Below are positions 27,347-40,886 of a DNA stretch of 64,000 nucleotides, piece after piece; position 1 is the stretch's first letter, and the number at the start of each line of letters is the position of its first letter. The notes under the pieces were generated by a model. That model did not search any database, was not told the origin of the DNA, and saw nothing but the letters and a program-made list of their open reading frames with translations. Source of the stretch: Ficedula albicollis (lineage: Eukaryota > Chordata > Aves > Passeriformes > Muscicapidae); NCBI RefSeq assembly GCF_000247815.1, contig NC_021673.1, positions 37,210,102 to 37,274,101 on the forward strand, written 5' to 3'. The position numbers and the translations under genes were made by a program.

Positions 27347-28578
27347 CTACAAGACTGTAGGGAATTCCTAATGACCTATGGCAGCAGTACCAGTGTAGGT
27401 AAAGAAAGCCCATGTGGTAAACAAAACAGTCATTCCTGGCTTTTTTTTCCCGTGTATGCACATTTCGATGCTGTTTAGGAATGGCAGCAGTTTTCTGGCC
27501 TGAATGCTCCAGACACCTTCTTAAGATCAAGATTCATCGAAAGCAGAGAGATAATTTCCTTATAATAGTATGCATATAGATAAGGTATACATATCTGATA
27601 CAGAATTCTAAAATGCTTATATGTATGCACAGAACCTCTTATACTGACTAAATATTGAAAATCTCCCAGCATCTACTATGGCTTTATGAAAGAGATGTAA
27701 ATGAAAAAAAGAAACGACTATTTTTTTTATTTTATTTTTCTTTTTAGTCCTCTAGAGAATTAAGAGAACAGGCGGTACTTGAAGCACATATCATGAACTG
27801 TCATAAGCAAGACAGATTGACTGACATAAGAACCACCACAGCTGAGTGGTCAAATATGCTTAAGTACATATATGACTATTTCAATTAGTGAATGAAAAAC
27901 TTTTTTCTTAGTAAGTAACACATTACCAATTGGCCATATACCAGCCTTACTGAACAATAAAAAGTGTGATAATCCGGTGTATAATGAAAAAAATCAAACC
28001 AAAAAGAGAATTTAGTTTTGGGCAGAACATGATCAGAGGACATTCAACTGAACAAAGTGAAGGTGATTGTTCTGAGCCATGTTGAGTCTAAGACTTCCAT
28101 TGTGCATAGTCAATAGACTGGGACTAAATAGAGATGTATGTATTCCAACCTAGTACAGTACTGGGGTTTATTTGCTTATACTTGGTGACAGACGTTTCCT
28201 TTTAGATTTCGTGCCAATTGTCATTTGGTGGCATCACAACGCATACAACGGGGCAGACACTGAGGAGCCTCTCATGGATACCAGCAACGTGTCCTATTTC
28301 TAACGAAATGCATTTCAAACTAAGGTTCAAATGGGCAGAGGGAAACAAAAATTCAGCTTTAATCTCATCTTATCATTGTCATTCCCTCTAGACCTAGAGC
28401 CATTCCACTACCAAGATGCAGCTGCATCACTAATCAGGGGCAGCTAACTCAACTCAGTGTCAATTTGAGAGGTCACAAAGCAATTCCCCCCAAGAGACCA
28501 GTTCAGCCTAGGGCACAGGGAGTTTGCAGGTTTATTAGTTTACTTCTTTTTTCTTTTACCATAGTATTAATTAAATAA

Positions 28579-28747
28579 CTAGTCTTTCAAGAACTGTTGT
28601 AATTTATACATGCCCATGGATGCAGTAATGCCTAGCACAGTTTGGGGCAGTCGGATGACCTGTGACCAGCTGTCACAGAAAACATTGGTTACAGCAGGGT
28701 GTTGAACTTCGAGCTCTTGCTCTAAGTTCACTTTCACTTCAGAAACA
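28579..28747 (-). CDS. candidate exon or gene remnant ending in a stop
   Basis: A minus-strand frame of 55 codons follows a good acceptor (ccatccatcttcttcag) and ends at TAG. It begins VSEVKVNLEQELEVQHPA and ends KLQQFLKD. Composition is protein-like and more GC-rich than the surroundings. It could be a terminal exon, an alternative 3' end, or a decayed coding remnant. I recognise no family, and no clear poly(A) signal was located just downstream. Confidence 0.3.
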
Positions 28748-30270
28748 CTGAAGAAGATGGATGGCACAGCTAGAGCACCAAAAGGAAGATGCGAAAGCAA
28801 ATGTCCAGCATGGAAGAGAAATCTTCTCTCACTTATGCATGATGACAGATACCACTTAGATTTGTTTTCATTTGTTTACCTGTACAGGCAATTAGAAAGT
28901 CAACCTGCATTTCATTTTCACTTCTCTGATGTCTTTTACCTGTGACTTCAAGTCACTGTATCACAAAGGTGGCAGGGACTTTGAGAGGAATTGACAGTTT
29001 CTGAGGTCCCACCCTCAGAAAAAGGCAAATTTCACATGAAAGTAGAAATGCTTTGAAACATTCTGTTAAGTTATTGAAACTATGGAAATGTTTCTCAAGT
29101 TACAGAAAAAAGGTTAGTATATCAAGAGGGGCTACATGGAAAGTCACACAATCCAGTGGATGCCACAAAGAGACATAGCACTGAATCATGACAAACCCAT
29201 TACTAGCTACTAAAACAAAATTCTGGAATTGACACCGGTTTCAGTTCCTTCAAAACTAAGCAAAATGAACAAGAATAAAATTGGCATGGCAAATGACATT
29301 TCACCAAGCAAAATTCTTAACTGTAGACAGGAATTAGTTTCAAGTGAAATGTCAGTTAATTTATTGCTGTCAGTTCAGGATACATTGCAATGATGAAATC
29401 ATTGCAAAATATAACTCAGGACTTTGAAAGATAAATTCTTTCACATTCAAAAAATGAAACTGCTACCCAACCTTCACTTACTCTGAAGTTAACCTGAATA
29501 ATAATTTTGAGAGTTGTCTGGTCAGGACGAATAAGAAACATTAACCGAAATACCATATTAGCAATTTGGAGACTTGCTGGCAACTTGAGTATTTTTTATT
29601 TAAGATGAAATAGTGAAGATGGTATACTAAGCACATCAGAAAGACTGTCAGCTTAATGTAATGTACTGCTACAGATATATTTATTTCTAAAGTAAATTGA
29701 ATGTTTGAGAAAAATGAGAAATCCTTGACCAGTTTTTCCTCTCAGTATCAAATACATCTCTGTCACCATTTTTACCACTCAGCTTCAAAACAAGATCTAC
29801 ATTAGCTCCTCTTCGCCTTCCAATATATTCAGATCTCACCTGAAACTTTGTTGTTGTTCTTGTTGTTTTTTATAAGACCTATATGCAAGACTCAATCTGC
29901 CTATACATCCAAAATTTTAATTTACCCCACTTACTCATGAGATTCAACTTGCCTCCCAGTCAATCCATGCAGTGCAGTTTCTAAAATGCTCATCTCACTG
30001 GTTGCCAAAGTTTTCAACAACTGTAAAGACAGTCCTCTTGAATGATCAAACTTCTCATCAGCAATTTTACATTACTCTTCTCATTTGCATCTTTATCACT
30101 GCATACCATTATACAATAATGGAAGACAACATGAGTAAAAATCCCTGTAGGAGACCGTCTTCCAGTACTACTACAAATACAGTGTGCCAATACAATCTAC
30201 TTCAATACCTAATGCTGTATCTTTACTTGTAGTGCATTTGTTCCTCCCTGCCCACATTTCTTTTCTAGTA

Positions 30271-30316
30271 AGCAGTTACGTGGTGCTTAGCTGCCTACTG
30301 TGGTTAAACCACAACA
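30271..30316 (+). mobile_element. short fragment of the same LTR family (3' end)
   Basis: The segment contains acgtggtgcttagctgcc (about 30279) and ends ggttaaaccacaaca, matching the 3' terminus of the solo LTR family at 10182-10742. Only about 46 bp remain, so it is a heavily truncated copy. Confidence 0.6.
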
Positions 30317-31761
30317 CCACCCTACAATTATTTCTGTTGCAGCTGGATCTCCTCACAGCTTGAAAACATAGAAGCATGTGCTTGGCATGCACAAAAATCA
30401 GACAAACAAAATGTTGAGACATACTCTGTAAAAAAAAAAAAACAAAACAAAAAAGAGTAATGGCCAGTTCAAGACACACTTCCTGTGTTATTGAGTTTGA
30501 TTTTATTCCATATTTCCAGAAGGTAAAATCTTAAAAGAATGCTAGATTCTTTCATGCTTAGGAAAATCCACAGCTGCAAGCATTAGAGCAAAGTAAAACT
30601 GCAAAAGGAAAGAGGGATCAAAGATAAATGCTCTTTGCTAAAAAAAAAAAGGAAAAAAAAAAAGAAAAATAAGACTATTAGACTATTCAATGCCTGTTAA
30701 TAAGCTTTATACTTCAGATTTTCCTCTTAAAGCCACTGGTTTAAGTCCTTGTCATTCACTTTCTACCTGCACATTGCTCTTTCTCAACTCATATGGCTCA
30801 ATCTAGGCCGATTCATTACTTCTGGAAGAGGACAGTATGAGTTTGAAGCTTCTGAGCATAACAGAAATTGCAAGATCATCCCAAGTATCACTAAAAGCTA
30901 ACTCAAAACACTGACAAAAGACTGACTATCTGTACTAGGAAGTATGTAACACACTTAGGGACTAAATGATAATTAACAGCAGCTCTGCAAGACTACACTC
31001 TCCAGTCAACATACAAAAATTACAGCATGAGTCTAACAACACACTTTTATCCCAATCTGGGTAAGCTGTTACAAGTAGAAAAATTATGTTCACTTAGCCC
31101 ACATTTGCCCTCTTCTCAGATAAAATTACTCACAGTGGAAATTATAACCATGACTGATCATACACTATTACTGTAAATTAATGTAAAAATCTAGTCTCCC
31201 CAAACAGCAATGAAATAGCAACAATTCTAACGCTCTAATTCCTGACATATGTCAGTTTTGAATACTTGACTATTGACTTATAGGGAGAACTACATATTTT
31301 TCATCTAATATACAAGAATTTTGACAGTTTATCAAAAAATCACTAAAGACCAGAACAAAAATGTTTAACAACAAAAAAACAAGTTAGGACTTCCTCTAAT
31401 CACTGAGACTTCAGAGTGCATAGGAATGCAATAAAGTAACATAGCATCTCAGCAGGATTTGTAACAGCTGACAGTGCCACTTGGTCGTTCAGCATGTGTA
31501 CCTCAATCCACCCCAGTAATGCCAAATGTCAAAGTGGAGTTTCTAGGTTCAGTGACAGTAGCTGCTACTGTTCTCCACTCCTCCCCATTCAGTTTTGTAA
31601 GGACTGAACCTTGTGTAAACTAATTCTGAACTTGTGAGTAAAGACAGCATGACTGCACCAAATCGATTTCTGACATCATCCTCATTATCATCTATGGCTA
31701 TTAGGAATTAACATTAACTTGCATCTATCCAATATGTGCTTCATTTCTTCTTAGGTATCTA

Positions 31762-31895
31762 CTTCCCCACACTTCACTCCAAAGAATGTACTTAAGGCTC
31801 AAAATACAAGTTATGAGTCATAAGACTGCTTCCCCACACTTCACTCCAAAGAATGTACTTAAGGCTCAAAATACAAGTTATGAGTCATAAGACTG
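31762..31895. repeat. 67-bp tandem duplication
   Basis: Positions 31762-31828 and 31829-31895 are direct copies of a block starting cttccccacacttcactcc and ending cataagactg. I see no mismatch. Confidence 0.95.
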
Positions 31896-31971
31896 GGCAG
31901 CTTTTCCATCTCTGAAAACTGATGTAAGAGACAAAAGACTGGGCAGCTTTTCCATCTCTGAAAACTGATGT
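31889..31971. repeat. 46-bp-offset tandem duplication
   Basis: The block aagactgggcagcttttcc...aaactgatgt occurs twice, gactgggcag starting at 31891 and 31937. A short spacer (aagagacaa) lies between. It overlaps the ends of its two neighbouring duplications. Confidence 0.9.
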
Positions 31972-32114
31972 TTGACACTCTATCTTGAACATGTGTCAAA
32001 CCAGCCATCAACTTCAATAGTCAAAGGTGGGAACCAAAATGATGTTTGACACTCTATCTTGAACGTGTGTCAAACCAGCCATCAACTTCAATGGTCAAAG
32101 GTGGGAACCAAAAG
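31967..32114. repeat. 74-bp tandem duplication
   Basis: Positions 31967-32040 and 32041-32114 are copies of gatgtttgacactctatc...gggaaccaaaa. They differ at a few positions (gaacatgtg/gaacgtgtg, caatagtc/caatggtc). This is the third of three adjoining duplications in about 350 bp. Confidence 0.93.
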
Positions 32115-33749
32115 CAATCAGCAAGCTGCTTGGGTCCATATACATTTCTGAAAAATGTGTATTATGAAAGGGACCACAAGCAGCTGGCAATCAACTGAAA
32201 ATGCAGCAGGCACATCCTGCCTTATACATATCTCATTCCATCTATCCCTCAAAATCTCTTTCCAATTCCCTGACTTGCAATGGAGCCTCAACTATAATCT
32301 TGCCCCTAAATCAAGCAATCTGCAAATCAAGACTCATGGGAAGTATAATGAATAGGAGTTGGGACTACAGCACAAACCCAAAAACCAAAATAGCCTTCCA
32401 GTAGAACTGGCCCTGACTACAGAAGGTAATCTCATGAGAAAAGGACCAAGCGTACAGTATACTGCCTTACAGTTTTTTTCACAAATCTATATAGGAATGA
32501 ATTTTTAGTTCAAAGTTAACTGCCTGAAACAAACTTACTTAAAGTAATAAACCAAGTACCAACATAAAATTCAAAGCGCATTTCACCATGATGTGTTTCT
32601 CCAAAAAATTGTGAAGTGAAAGGTGAAATTTACAAACAAAAGGTGAAATTCACCTTCATTCATAAAACATCCTCATTTAATTCTCACTGGTTGCTACTTT
32701 TGAAAAGTACACTTGAAAAAAATTCAACGAGCCCTAACTGTAATGTACACACTTCGACAATCTAAAATGATAGGGTTTTTTCCCTTTGGTTTTATTTCTC
32801 AAGGCTCCAACTTCTGACTGAATGCTTTAAATGTGTTTTTTGCACAATGAACATACACCACTCATATTTGGAAGAGACCTTTCCACTGACTGGGACATGA
32901 ATTTCCTCTTATCACAGGAAGTCAGCAACTTCCTGCCTGTTGCACTTTCCTCTGCTTGCACTCATTCACTGATCTTTCGCCCAACCACAAAAATTAAAAT
33001 AAGAGGTACCCAGATTTTTGCATACTTAAAAATAAAATAATATCTTCAAATTATCTGCTACATATTTTCATGAAGCAGTAAAGCTGGCAGAAACTACCAG
33101 GGTAAGTTTTACAAATGTGAATCTACAGAGAAAATCTGCAGCTCAAAGGAGCTCAGATCTTTGTCCCATTAGCCTAGACTGCTCAACACATAAAAGGTTA
33201 CGGGATATAATGAACTTCAAAAGGCATTGTAACAAGCAGCACCAGGTTAAGTCTGAAAAAAACAACCCAAACTATACAGATATGTCTAAGAATTGCCCAG
33301 TAACACATCTGAACTTACTAACTTTGCCCCAAAATGTGTGTATTTTTTAGCATCATAGGCCTAAGTGTAAGGGATGTAAACTCAAAATAAGTCAGGCCCA
33401 AAGGAGGAGAAACACTATGCTGCTGTCTCATGAGTAACTGAAAAACAAGCAAGGCTCCCACATATTTTTTTAAAGTATGTGATGCTGACAAAGTAACAGG
33501 CTGTATATTCTGCAGGTGCCCAAATCACTGTTCTGAAAGCATAGGTAAGTTTTATAGGAAGTAGGACATACAAAACAAACATGAGTATCAGCAGAGCGCC
33601 GCTCGTCTCACTAAAGAAGTTAATAATGCCATTACCATTTTCAGCACAATCAAGTAGCTTATCAGATACATTAAGAGAAGTATACTCTTAGTTTACTCTA
33701 AATGTTTACTTCCATTTGTCCCATAAGCACTAGATCTATTCTCCTTCTA

Positions 33750-34235
33750 TCACAGAAACGCAGGATTGGTTTGGGTTGGAAGGGATCTTAAAGATCATAA
33801 AGTTCCAATCCCTCCTGCCATGGGCATGGACACCTTTCAGGAGACCAGGCTGCTCAGGGCCCCACCCAGCCTGATGTGGAACACATCCATGAAGGGAACA
33901 TCCACAAGTTCTCTAGGCAATCTGCACCAGTGCCTCACCACCCTCATCATAGAGAATTTCTTCCTTATACCCAATCTAAAGCTACCCTATTGCAGTCCAA
34001 AGCCGTCACCCCTTGTTCCATTCAATGCACAACGTTGTAAAAAAATCCCTCTCCAGTTTTCTGGCAGGCCCCCTTTGGATCCTGGAAAGCTGCTCTAAGG
34101 CCTCCCTGGTATGTTCTCCTCTCCAGGCAGAACAGCCCCAACTCTCTGAGCTTCTACTCACAGGAGAGGTGCTCCAGCTCTCTGTGTCATCGTCGTGGTC
34201 TTCCTCTGAACTTGCTGAGGTCAGAGTTGCATCTT
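33750..34235 (-). mobile_element. CR1 LINE 3' fragment, antisense
   Basis: On the + strand the reverse complement of a CR1 3' region is recognisable: ggtttgggttggaagggatc (about 33768), caatccctcctgccatggg (about 33806), cagcctgatgtggaacacatc (about 33866, shortened), and gcagaacagccccaactctc (about 34127). It is 5'-truncated and frameshifted. It lacks the long RT part seen at 25-26 kb. Confidence 0.88.
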
Positions 34236-34996
34236 GCTCAGAGTGGATATAGCAGGTTCTCTATTACATCTACTCTTTCACTCTACTTATCAAACTTTTT
34301 TTTACATTGCTATTTAACATGTTTAAAATATTTTTCATTTCTCCCATTTAACCAATGTATTTAAAATATAAGATTTATTCAATATTTTACAATGCACTCC
34401 TGTATTAGCAGTGATGAGATAGTATAAAATCTGGGTTTACTTCTTTGAATTCTTGTTTGGCCTTGAGTTGGTAATTTCCACTGAAAATTATTAATGCTAT
34501 TTTCATTTGTAGATGAAAGGCTCTACAAAACTACTAAACATTAATCATGAATAATCCAGATAAAGTTTAGTTAATAACAAGGTACAAGAAATCAAAGTAT
34601 CAACTTGACACTGGATGCTCTTATTCAGTTTTACACTGCAAGCAAGCATGCTGATATAAGCATGATAATGAAATAAACATGAAACATGCCACCTGAGGCT
34701 TGAAAGTCTCTAGTTTTAAAAGAGGTCCAACTTACATGGGAAAGGTCAGTGGGAACAATGACAAAAACTTTTAAAGCAGAGATGATAAAAAAACTAGTAA
34801 CTTTTAAAGAGAATAATATTAATTTTGAAAGAGAATCTGTTGGGAAATATCTGAAAATACAACTACAGTTTTCAACACTGCAGCTTGTCAGACTTCAATC
34901 AGTAAAATACAGGCAGATCTTTCACCAAATATAAATGTTTCATTACTCTGAACAATGACAGGTAGAAAAATAGAGTTGAGGAAAGAGTGTGCTTAT

Positions 34997-35584
34997 CCAC
35001 ATAATATTGGATGAAGGAGCCATTGGTCACATCCACCACCGCTAATGGAAAATAACAGGACACCGAATACAACCATCTTCATGGTGACATAAATGAAACT
35101 AAAAAATATAACTATATGGCCAGCATGCTGGCAAATCAGACTCTGCTTGTTGACACATCTAAAGCATAGCAGACAAGAAATGATTATCAGTGTTGCTCGA
35201 GTAATGACCGAGCATTAAACTACTCTTTAAGAACTGAGGAAAGAGTGCTCAGCATGACATTGGGAAGGTAGATTATAAACACAGCATCGTCCACATAGCA
35301 TTGGATGAAGGAGCCATTGGTCACATCCACCACCGCTAATGGAAAATAACAGGACACCGAATACAACCATCTTCATGGTGACATAAATGAAACTAAAAAA
35401 TATAACTATATGGCCAGCATGCTGGCAAATCAGACTCTGCTTGTTGACACATCTAAAGCATAGCAGACAAGAAATGATTATCAGTGTTGCTCGAGTAACG
35501 AACAAGCATTAAACTACTCTTTAAGAACTGAGGAAAGAGTGCTCAGCATGACATTGGGAAGGTAGATTATAAACACAGCATCGT
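34997..35584. repeat. 294-bp tandem duplication
   Basis: Copies 34997-35290 and 35291-35584 are head to tail. They match almost perfectly (differences such as agtaatgaccgagc/agtaacgaacaagc and ccacataatattgg/ccacatagcattgg). On the minus strand each copy holds a strong acceptor-like ttattttccattag at 35042-35055 and 35336-35349, followed by an open frame starting VVDVTNGSFIQ. The duplication therefore duplicates an exon-like unit. Confidence 0.95.
35220..35335 (-). CDS. candidate exon-like frame spanning the duplication junction
   Basis: A minus-strand frame behind the acceptor ttattttccattag, reading VVDVTNGSFIQCYVDDAVFI and continuing to a stop (37 codons). It starts in the right copy and crosses the junction at 35290/35291 into the left copy. 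The left copy has the same start (35041) but diverges after FIQ. It is not recognised as a known protein and may be chance. Confidence 0.2.
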
Positions 35585-38500
35585 GAAATTTGTAAAATAA
35601 TTACATATTACCATGGATAATGAAAACATCCACCTATACAAAATTAATTATTGACAAGAAAATTACTATGGCTAACAAAACTCTGGGTCAGCATTGTAAA
35701 CCCTTAAAACTGACAAGAATGTGAGGACCTCCTTGGCATGGCAGTTTACCCACAATTGAGAAGTTTTTTGTAACTTCATTTAAAACATCTGCTGTTCGCC
35801 ACTAAGTCACAAAACAATGGCCTGGATGACAATTCATCTGACAGCAGGTACAGTTCTTACACTAACATTACAGTGAAGTCTAAATGCCAAAAGTTTACTT
35901 CTACAGTTCCAGAAATATTCTTTAAAACTTTCAAAAATTTCCATCCCTTCCCTAAATTCCAGTCTATTCTCCATGTGCATCACACAACTATACTTCTTCC
36001 CAACAAGAAAAATAAAAGGCCAAAGGCCCACTTCTGTAAAACCCAGAGACTACATGAAAATAACATTAATTATGAAGCAGGCACAATACAGGTTCCACAA
36101 AACATCAGCCATTCATTACCTGATAATTCAGAATCAAAGGATCCTGACTGTACGTGGGCCTAAGGGTTAAATACAACAGCTCACTCAGAACATGGTGATA
36201 GCAGAGGTCTGTTACAGTCCATCAGCTCAAACTAGAGAACAGTAGGATTTTTTTTTTAGTAAGCCCTATTTCTAATGTGCTGAAAGAAAAAGGTCAAACT
36301 GAAGTCTTTAATGCTGAAACCTAGTATGTCATGATCTTAAGGTGTCAACAGCAAAAACATTCGTTTTAAAAAGATTATTAGCAACAGTTTTCTAACAGCA
36401 CTCAGCATAACCAGAGAAATTATCATATATTCCATTACAATAGCCACAATGAGTAAGTCACTGGAGAAGACATTGGGCATAGCCTAAGAATTACTGATCG
36501 TGATCAAATTACATGGCCAGATAGAGATTACTAAGCTTAATACAAACATACAACGTACAACAATGCTTATATTCCTGAGTTTTCAAACTTTAAGAAGCTA
36601 AAAAGTGTTATGAACAACATTAATTGGGAAGAAAAATCTTAGAAAAACATGAAAAGAGAAACTTCCTTAGTGGCTTTTATCTTTGGTCAGGCAATTCCAT
36701 AGCTAGCAAAAGGACAAATTTCTTACAGTTTTGGCTACACCTCAGTCTGGTTTCCCAAAACCTGATTTTTTTAAAAAAAAAGAAAGTAAGTTAAAAAAAT
36801 AAGCAGGATCAACAACTGAGAATCAGGGGAGGCTGGATCACCATCAATATAAACTACTGGTCCAGAGTGTAAAAAGTGAGAGATACAAAACATCCACCAC
36901 TAAGGTACAAAACGTGACACCACTAAGGGTGCTGGTAACAAACACCACCACAACAATAACAGAGGCCCATAACTAGACAGAGGTGGCAAAAGTGTTAAAA
37001 ATTGTTAGGACAGATCAAAAATAGTCAATAAATACTTTCATTCTATAGTTGGAAAGATTCAAAATGGTATAATTGTATCACATTATATTGATTTTCCTTC
37101 CAACTCATTTGTTAAACAGATGTTCCAGATCAGATGTTAAAAACATTGTGAGAAAAGCATTTTAAATCAGCATACTTGTTAAACTTATCTCAAGTCCTAG
37201 AGCAGTCAGCCCAGCAAATCTTTGATCTGCTGATGCTCTTTTATATATATGTATTTTAAAATCTGTATGTGTCTTTAAATGCTAGGGACTGCTACCATGC
37301 AGAGGAGTGAAAACTCAGTGTCAAAGGGACAAATGAAGTTTAAGGCAGTCTGATATGATAGAGAATTCAGATGAGATAACAAGAACTAAGGAAAGACAGA
37401 TGCATTCAAATGTATTCAAACAATAATTGCATGCCTTATTTTTAAATAGTGGCAAAGATGAATCACTGAAACAAGTCATCCAGAAAAGTAAATGGTAGAT
37501 TCTCAGTATCTTGATACACTTAAAAAAAAAAATTTAAAAAGAGCTTTAGCCCACCAGAAGTTCAGAAATCAAACCCATTGAGACAAAAATTGATGCTGTA
37601 ATACATTTAAGGTGAAATGCTCATGTATTAAGATAGATGCAGTACTTAATGCAAGTCAACTTCAGAAAGCACATGAACTTCTCACATACACAACTAGATT
37701 AATTAGTAGCATGGTAGTAATGGTCTTTAATAAACCTAAAATAACGATTTGCCAGCCCATTAACACAACAAAAAGCCCTCCAAATTAAACAGTACAGAAG
37801 GATAATGTTGAGGGTTTTTAAATAGAACACCATGGTACTGTCTCATTTCCATTGCATTCAATTCAGTAACACCTGATTCTTCCTAGTATTTTCAAACTAT
37901 TTCCAAAGAGATTTCAGGTCATGTTACGAGTCAGTGCTTTTGGGAAATCTACATCTAACCATTAACAGAGGCAGAATACCCATTTCTATTCTGTTTGGTA
38001 AGCCATCAACTTTTATGCAAGATAAATGCTAAATGTTCATCTCCAAGGTCCACATGTAGTTTCGACTAACTGCTCCAGCTTGGCTCTTGCTGTCACAGTA
38101 CAGATATGGTCAACTGCTTCTCCTCAAGGACTATCACACATGGATTCACATAAGATTCAGAGAAACCATGCTTCTTTCCATTTAATGTCATTAGAAAATG
38201 ACAGGAATTACTAGATTATAATGGAGGACCTCAAAACACATCATTTGCAAGTGCTTTTTGTGAAAGTAGTTGATCACAGAAGTTGCAACATCAGAAAAAT
38301 AATGTCACTTGGTTAAGTGATAAAAACATTCTTAAACACAGACCACAGTAGCAACCTTTCTAAAAACTGGAAATGGTACCAGCTATGCCTTTTGGAGGTC
38401 AAAACCAGAGTTCTAGCCCCACTAACATACAACCAAACACAGTAAATTAACTCCTCCTATCATGTTTAACAGTCCTCCTCCTCTGCAAGCACAGATCACC

Positions 38501-38928
38501 CAAAGATGTGGTTTTCTTATAAACTACAGACTGAATTGCTTTGGGCCCTTTCCTGGGCCAGAAGAAAAAGCACACAAAATCTACATATTATTTGCTTCAG
38601 AGCAGTGTAGAGCCCAAGTCAAACAGTTTAGATAACGTACCACATTTGCACTCAGCAGACATCACCGGCTCCTGATCCAAAATGCTCTTACACGTGCTAA
38701 TCAACAAAGCCTCCAATGGACTAGGAACTGATTATCTTAGAAACTGTCTATCCTCCACAATTCTCAGCAACAGCTGTTGTCAATTATAGCAGCATACCTA
38801 ACAGTTTAAGATAAAACTCCTAAGGATGGATGCAAAGTAAACTTTCTAAGACCTCATCAACAGAATTCCTTTCAGGGCAAAGTGTAAACCAGTTCTTTGC
38901 ACAGCCCTTCTCCAGTGAAAAATGAAGC

Positions 38929-39089
38929 TGTAATAGCAACAACAATCTGGAGACAGCAGAGATGATCTCTATTGTAATAGCAACAACAACCTGGAGATAG
39001 CAGAGATGATCTCTACATTAGCATAAATCACTGTAATAGCAACAACAATCTGGAGACAGCAGAGATGATCTCTACATTAGCATAAATCA
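38929..39089. repeat. three-copy tandem repeat (44 and 59 bp spacing)
   Basis: The block tgtaatagcaacaacaatct...agagatgatctct starts at 38929, 38973 and 39032. Copies 2 and 3 also share the extension acattagcataaatca. The spacing shows two separate duplication steps. Confidence 0.93.
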
Positions 39090-40886
39090 TAGACAGGCAG
39101 AGAATCCCTAACACATTTTCACCAAATCACATTTTTCTTGCACATCAGTACAAGGTAACAAAGTCTAAAAGACTTAAGCGCAAGCGAAAGAGAAAAGCAC
39201 AATGCTCAAGTAAAGCAAACACGGTTATGTAAAGAAGGAAAAAATTAAGAGGAATGTTTTCATTTATATATCTCAAAAATAAGTGCCCTTCTCACAGGTG
39301 GCAAAGTACTTCCAGAAAACCTCGGAACCAATTTTGTGTGGCTAGTGAGCTTTGCTAATATTCCAGCTTAAATAGAAAAACTGTTTGTAAACATCAAGTT
39401 TCTGGCTTTTCTTTATTTACAAGAAGGTGAAACAAAGCAACACATGCAGGAATCTCATCAGTTTAATAAATCATTGAACAAAGCTACCAGTACAAGCCCT
39501 ATTTAGTCGCCTTCCCATCCAAAAAGCTGGAGAACAGCCTTTTGTTTTCATCTTACTGACAAAAGGATTATTTAGTATATTTTCAAATGTTCAGTTTTCA
39601 TAGGAATTTACCATATCTGTAGTACCTAAATTACGAAGCCATCATAAAATCTGTGGGAGGAAAAATGCACCATCTTTCCAGTATGCACTTACACATCTAG
39701 CAATTGCTCATGTTCTCATACTTCGCTATGCACTGAAATTCACCATGTAGGTTCACAGCCCATACAGCTCCAGTTGTTGGCTCAATAGCAAAGTTGTCAA
39801 TTTCAAGTAAAAAAATATACAAAGAAAGTTTTGAAATTCACCAGTTTATTTGGAACAGGCTCTGTTTGTTTACCTGACAGTCTGAACTTTGATTTCAACA
39901 CAGTATTAATTTTAACGACTTCAGCAACCGCTACTATTTATATACATCCATATGACTCCTACCAGTACAGCATTTAGGCCAAACATGGGCCACGTGTGTC
40001 AGTAAAAAAAAAACAACTAAAAAAGTCTGACAACTGGTAATCACAATTGTGTTAACTCCCAATTACAGCTGCTACACTAATACAAAAAAAAAAGACTGGT
40101 TTCAAAAATAGAAATCATCATCACCCACAAACAATGTAATTTTCTTATTGCCTGGTTTTAGATCTTACAGTATTTCAACCTCTGAGTTGCAAATTTAACA
40201 GTGGATGACAATTTAGAGATGGGATCTAGGACTAATTTAACTGAGTATTTAATGAACCTCAAATTCTTAAAAATATTTTCAATAATAACAATCAGCCGAC
40301 ATATAATTGGAACGTATTCTGGAATCTTTAGTTTCCACAGTCTAAGTATTATCAGTAATTAACTGAAGTAATGTGTGACAAGTAACAGAACTGACATGTA
40401 ACGACTTCAATGTAAAGTTTCTTTAGTCTAAAAAGAGACTTATGTGGTGCTTTTAAACCAAGTTTCAGAGCTTTGTAAGGGAAGGTAACTAGGATTACGG
40501 AGTGGAGAAGGTATCCAGACAAGTAGAGAATGGATACTGCAGAGCTAGAAGTGTATTCTTTTTTCCCCAAGTGCCATCCCAGTAGATTTTGTACATGATG
40601 CTTTCACATGTATACCTCTTTCGAGAGTATACCACCAAAGCGATGCTATGCCAGCATGAGGGAACAACTGTTTCTTAAAAGCAAACCATAAAGCCTCCAG
40701 GATGTGTAATACCACAGGGCATGTAGCTAAACTGAACTAGTGACGGGTACAGTACAGCAATCTCACTGTATGAAACTCTCAAACAGCTAAAATGTGTTAA
40801 CTGCAGCCCTTACACAGAAATGCAAGCTTGTATACCACTTGAACTGCTGTATCCCAAAGAAAAACGTGTGATGGTTAAACATCTAC

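Larger units (their letters stand above)
27347..33749. other. AT-rich, intron-like interval
   Basis: About 6.4 kb with A-rich low-complexity runs near 30430-30455 and 30640-30672, an LTR fragment at 30271, a minus-strand open segment at 28579-28747, and nested tandem duplications at 31762-32114. I support no other feature. Confidence 0.5.
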
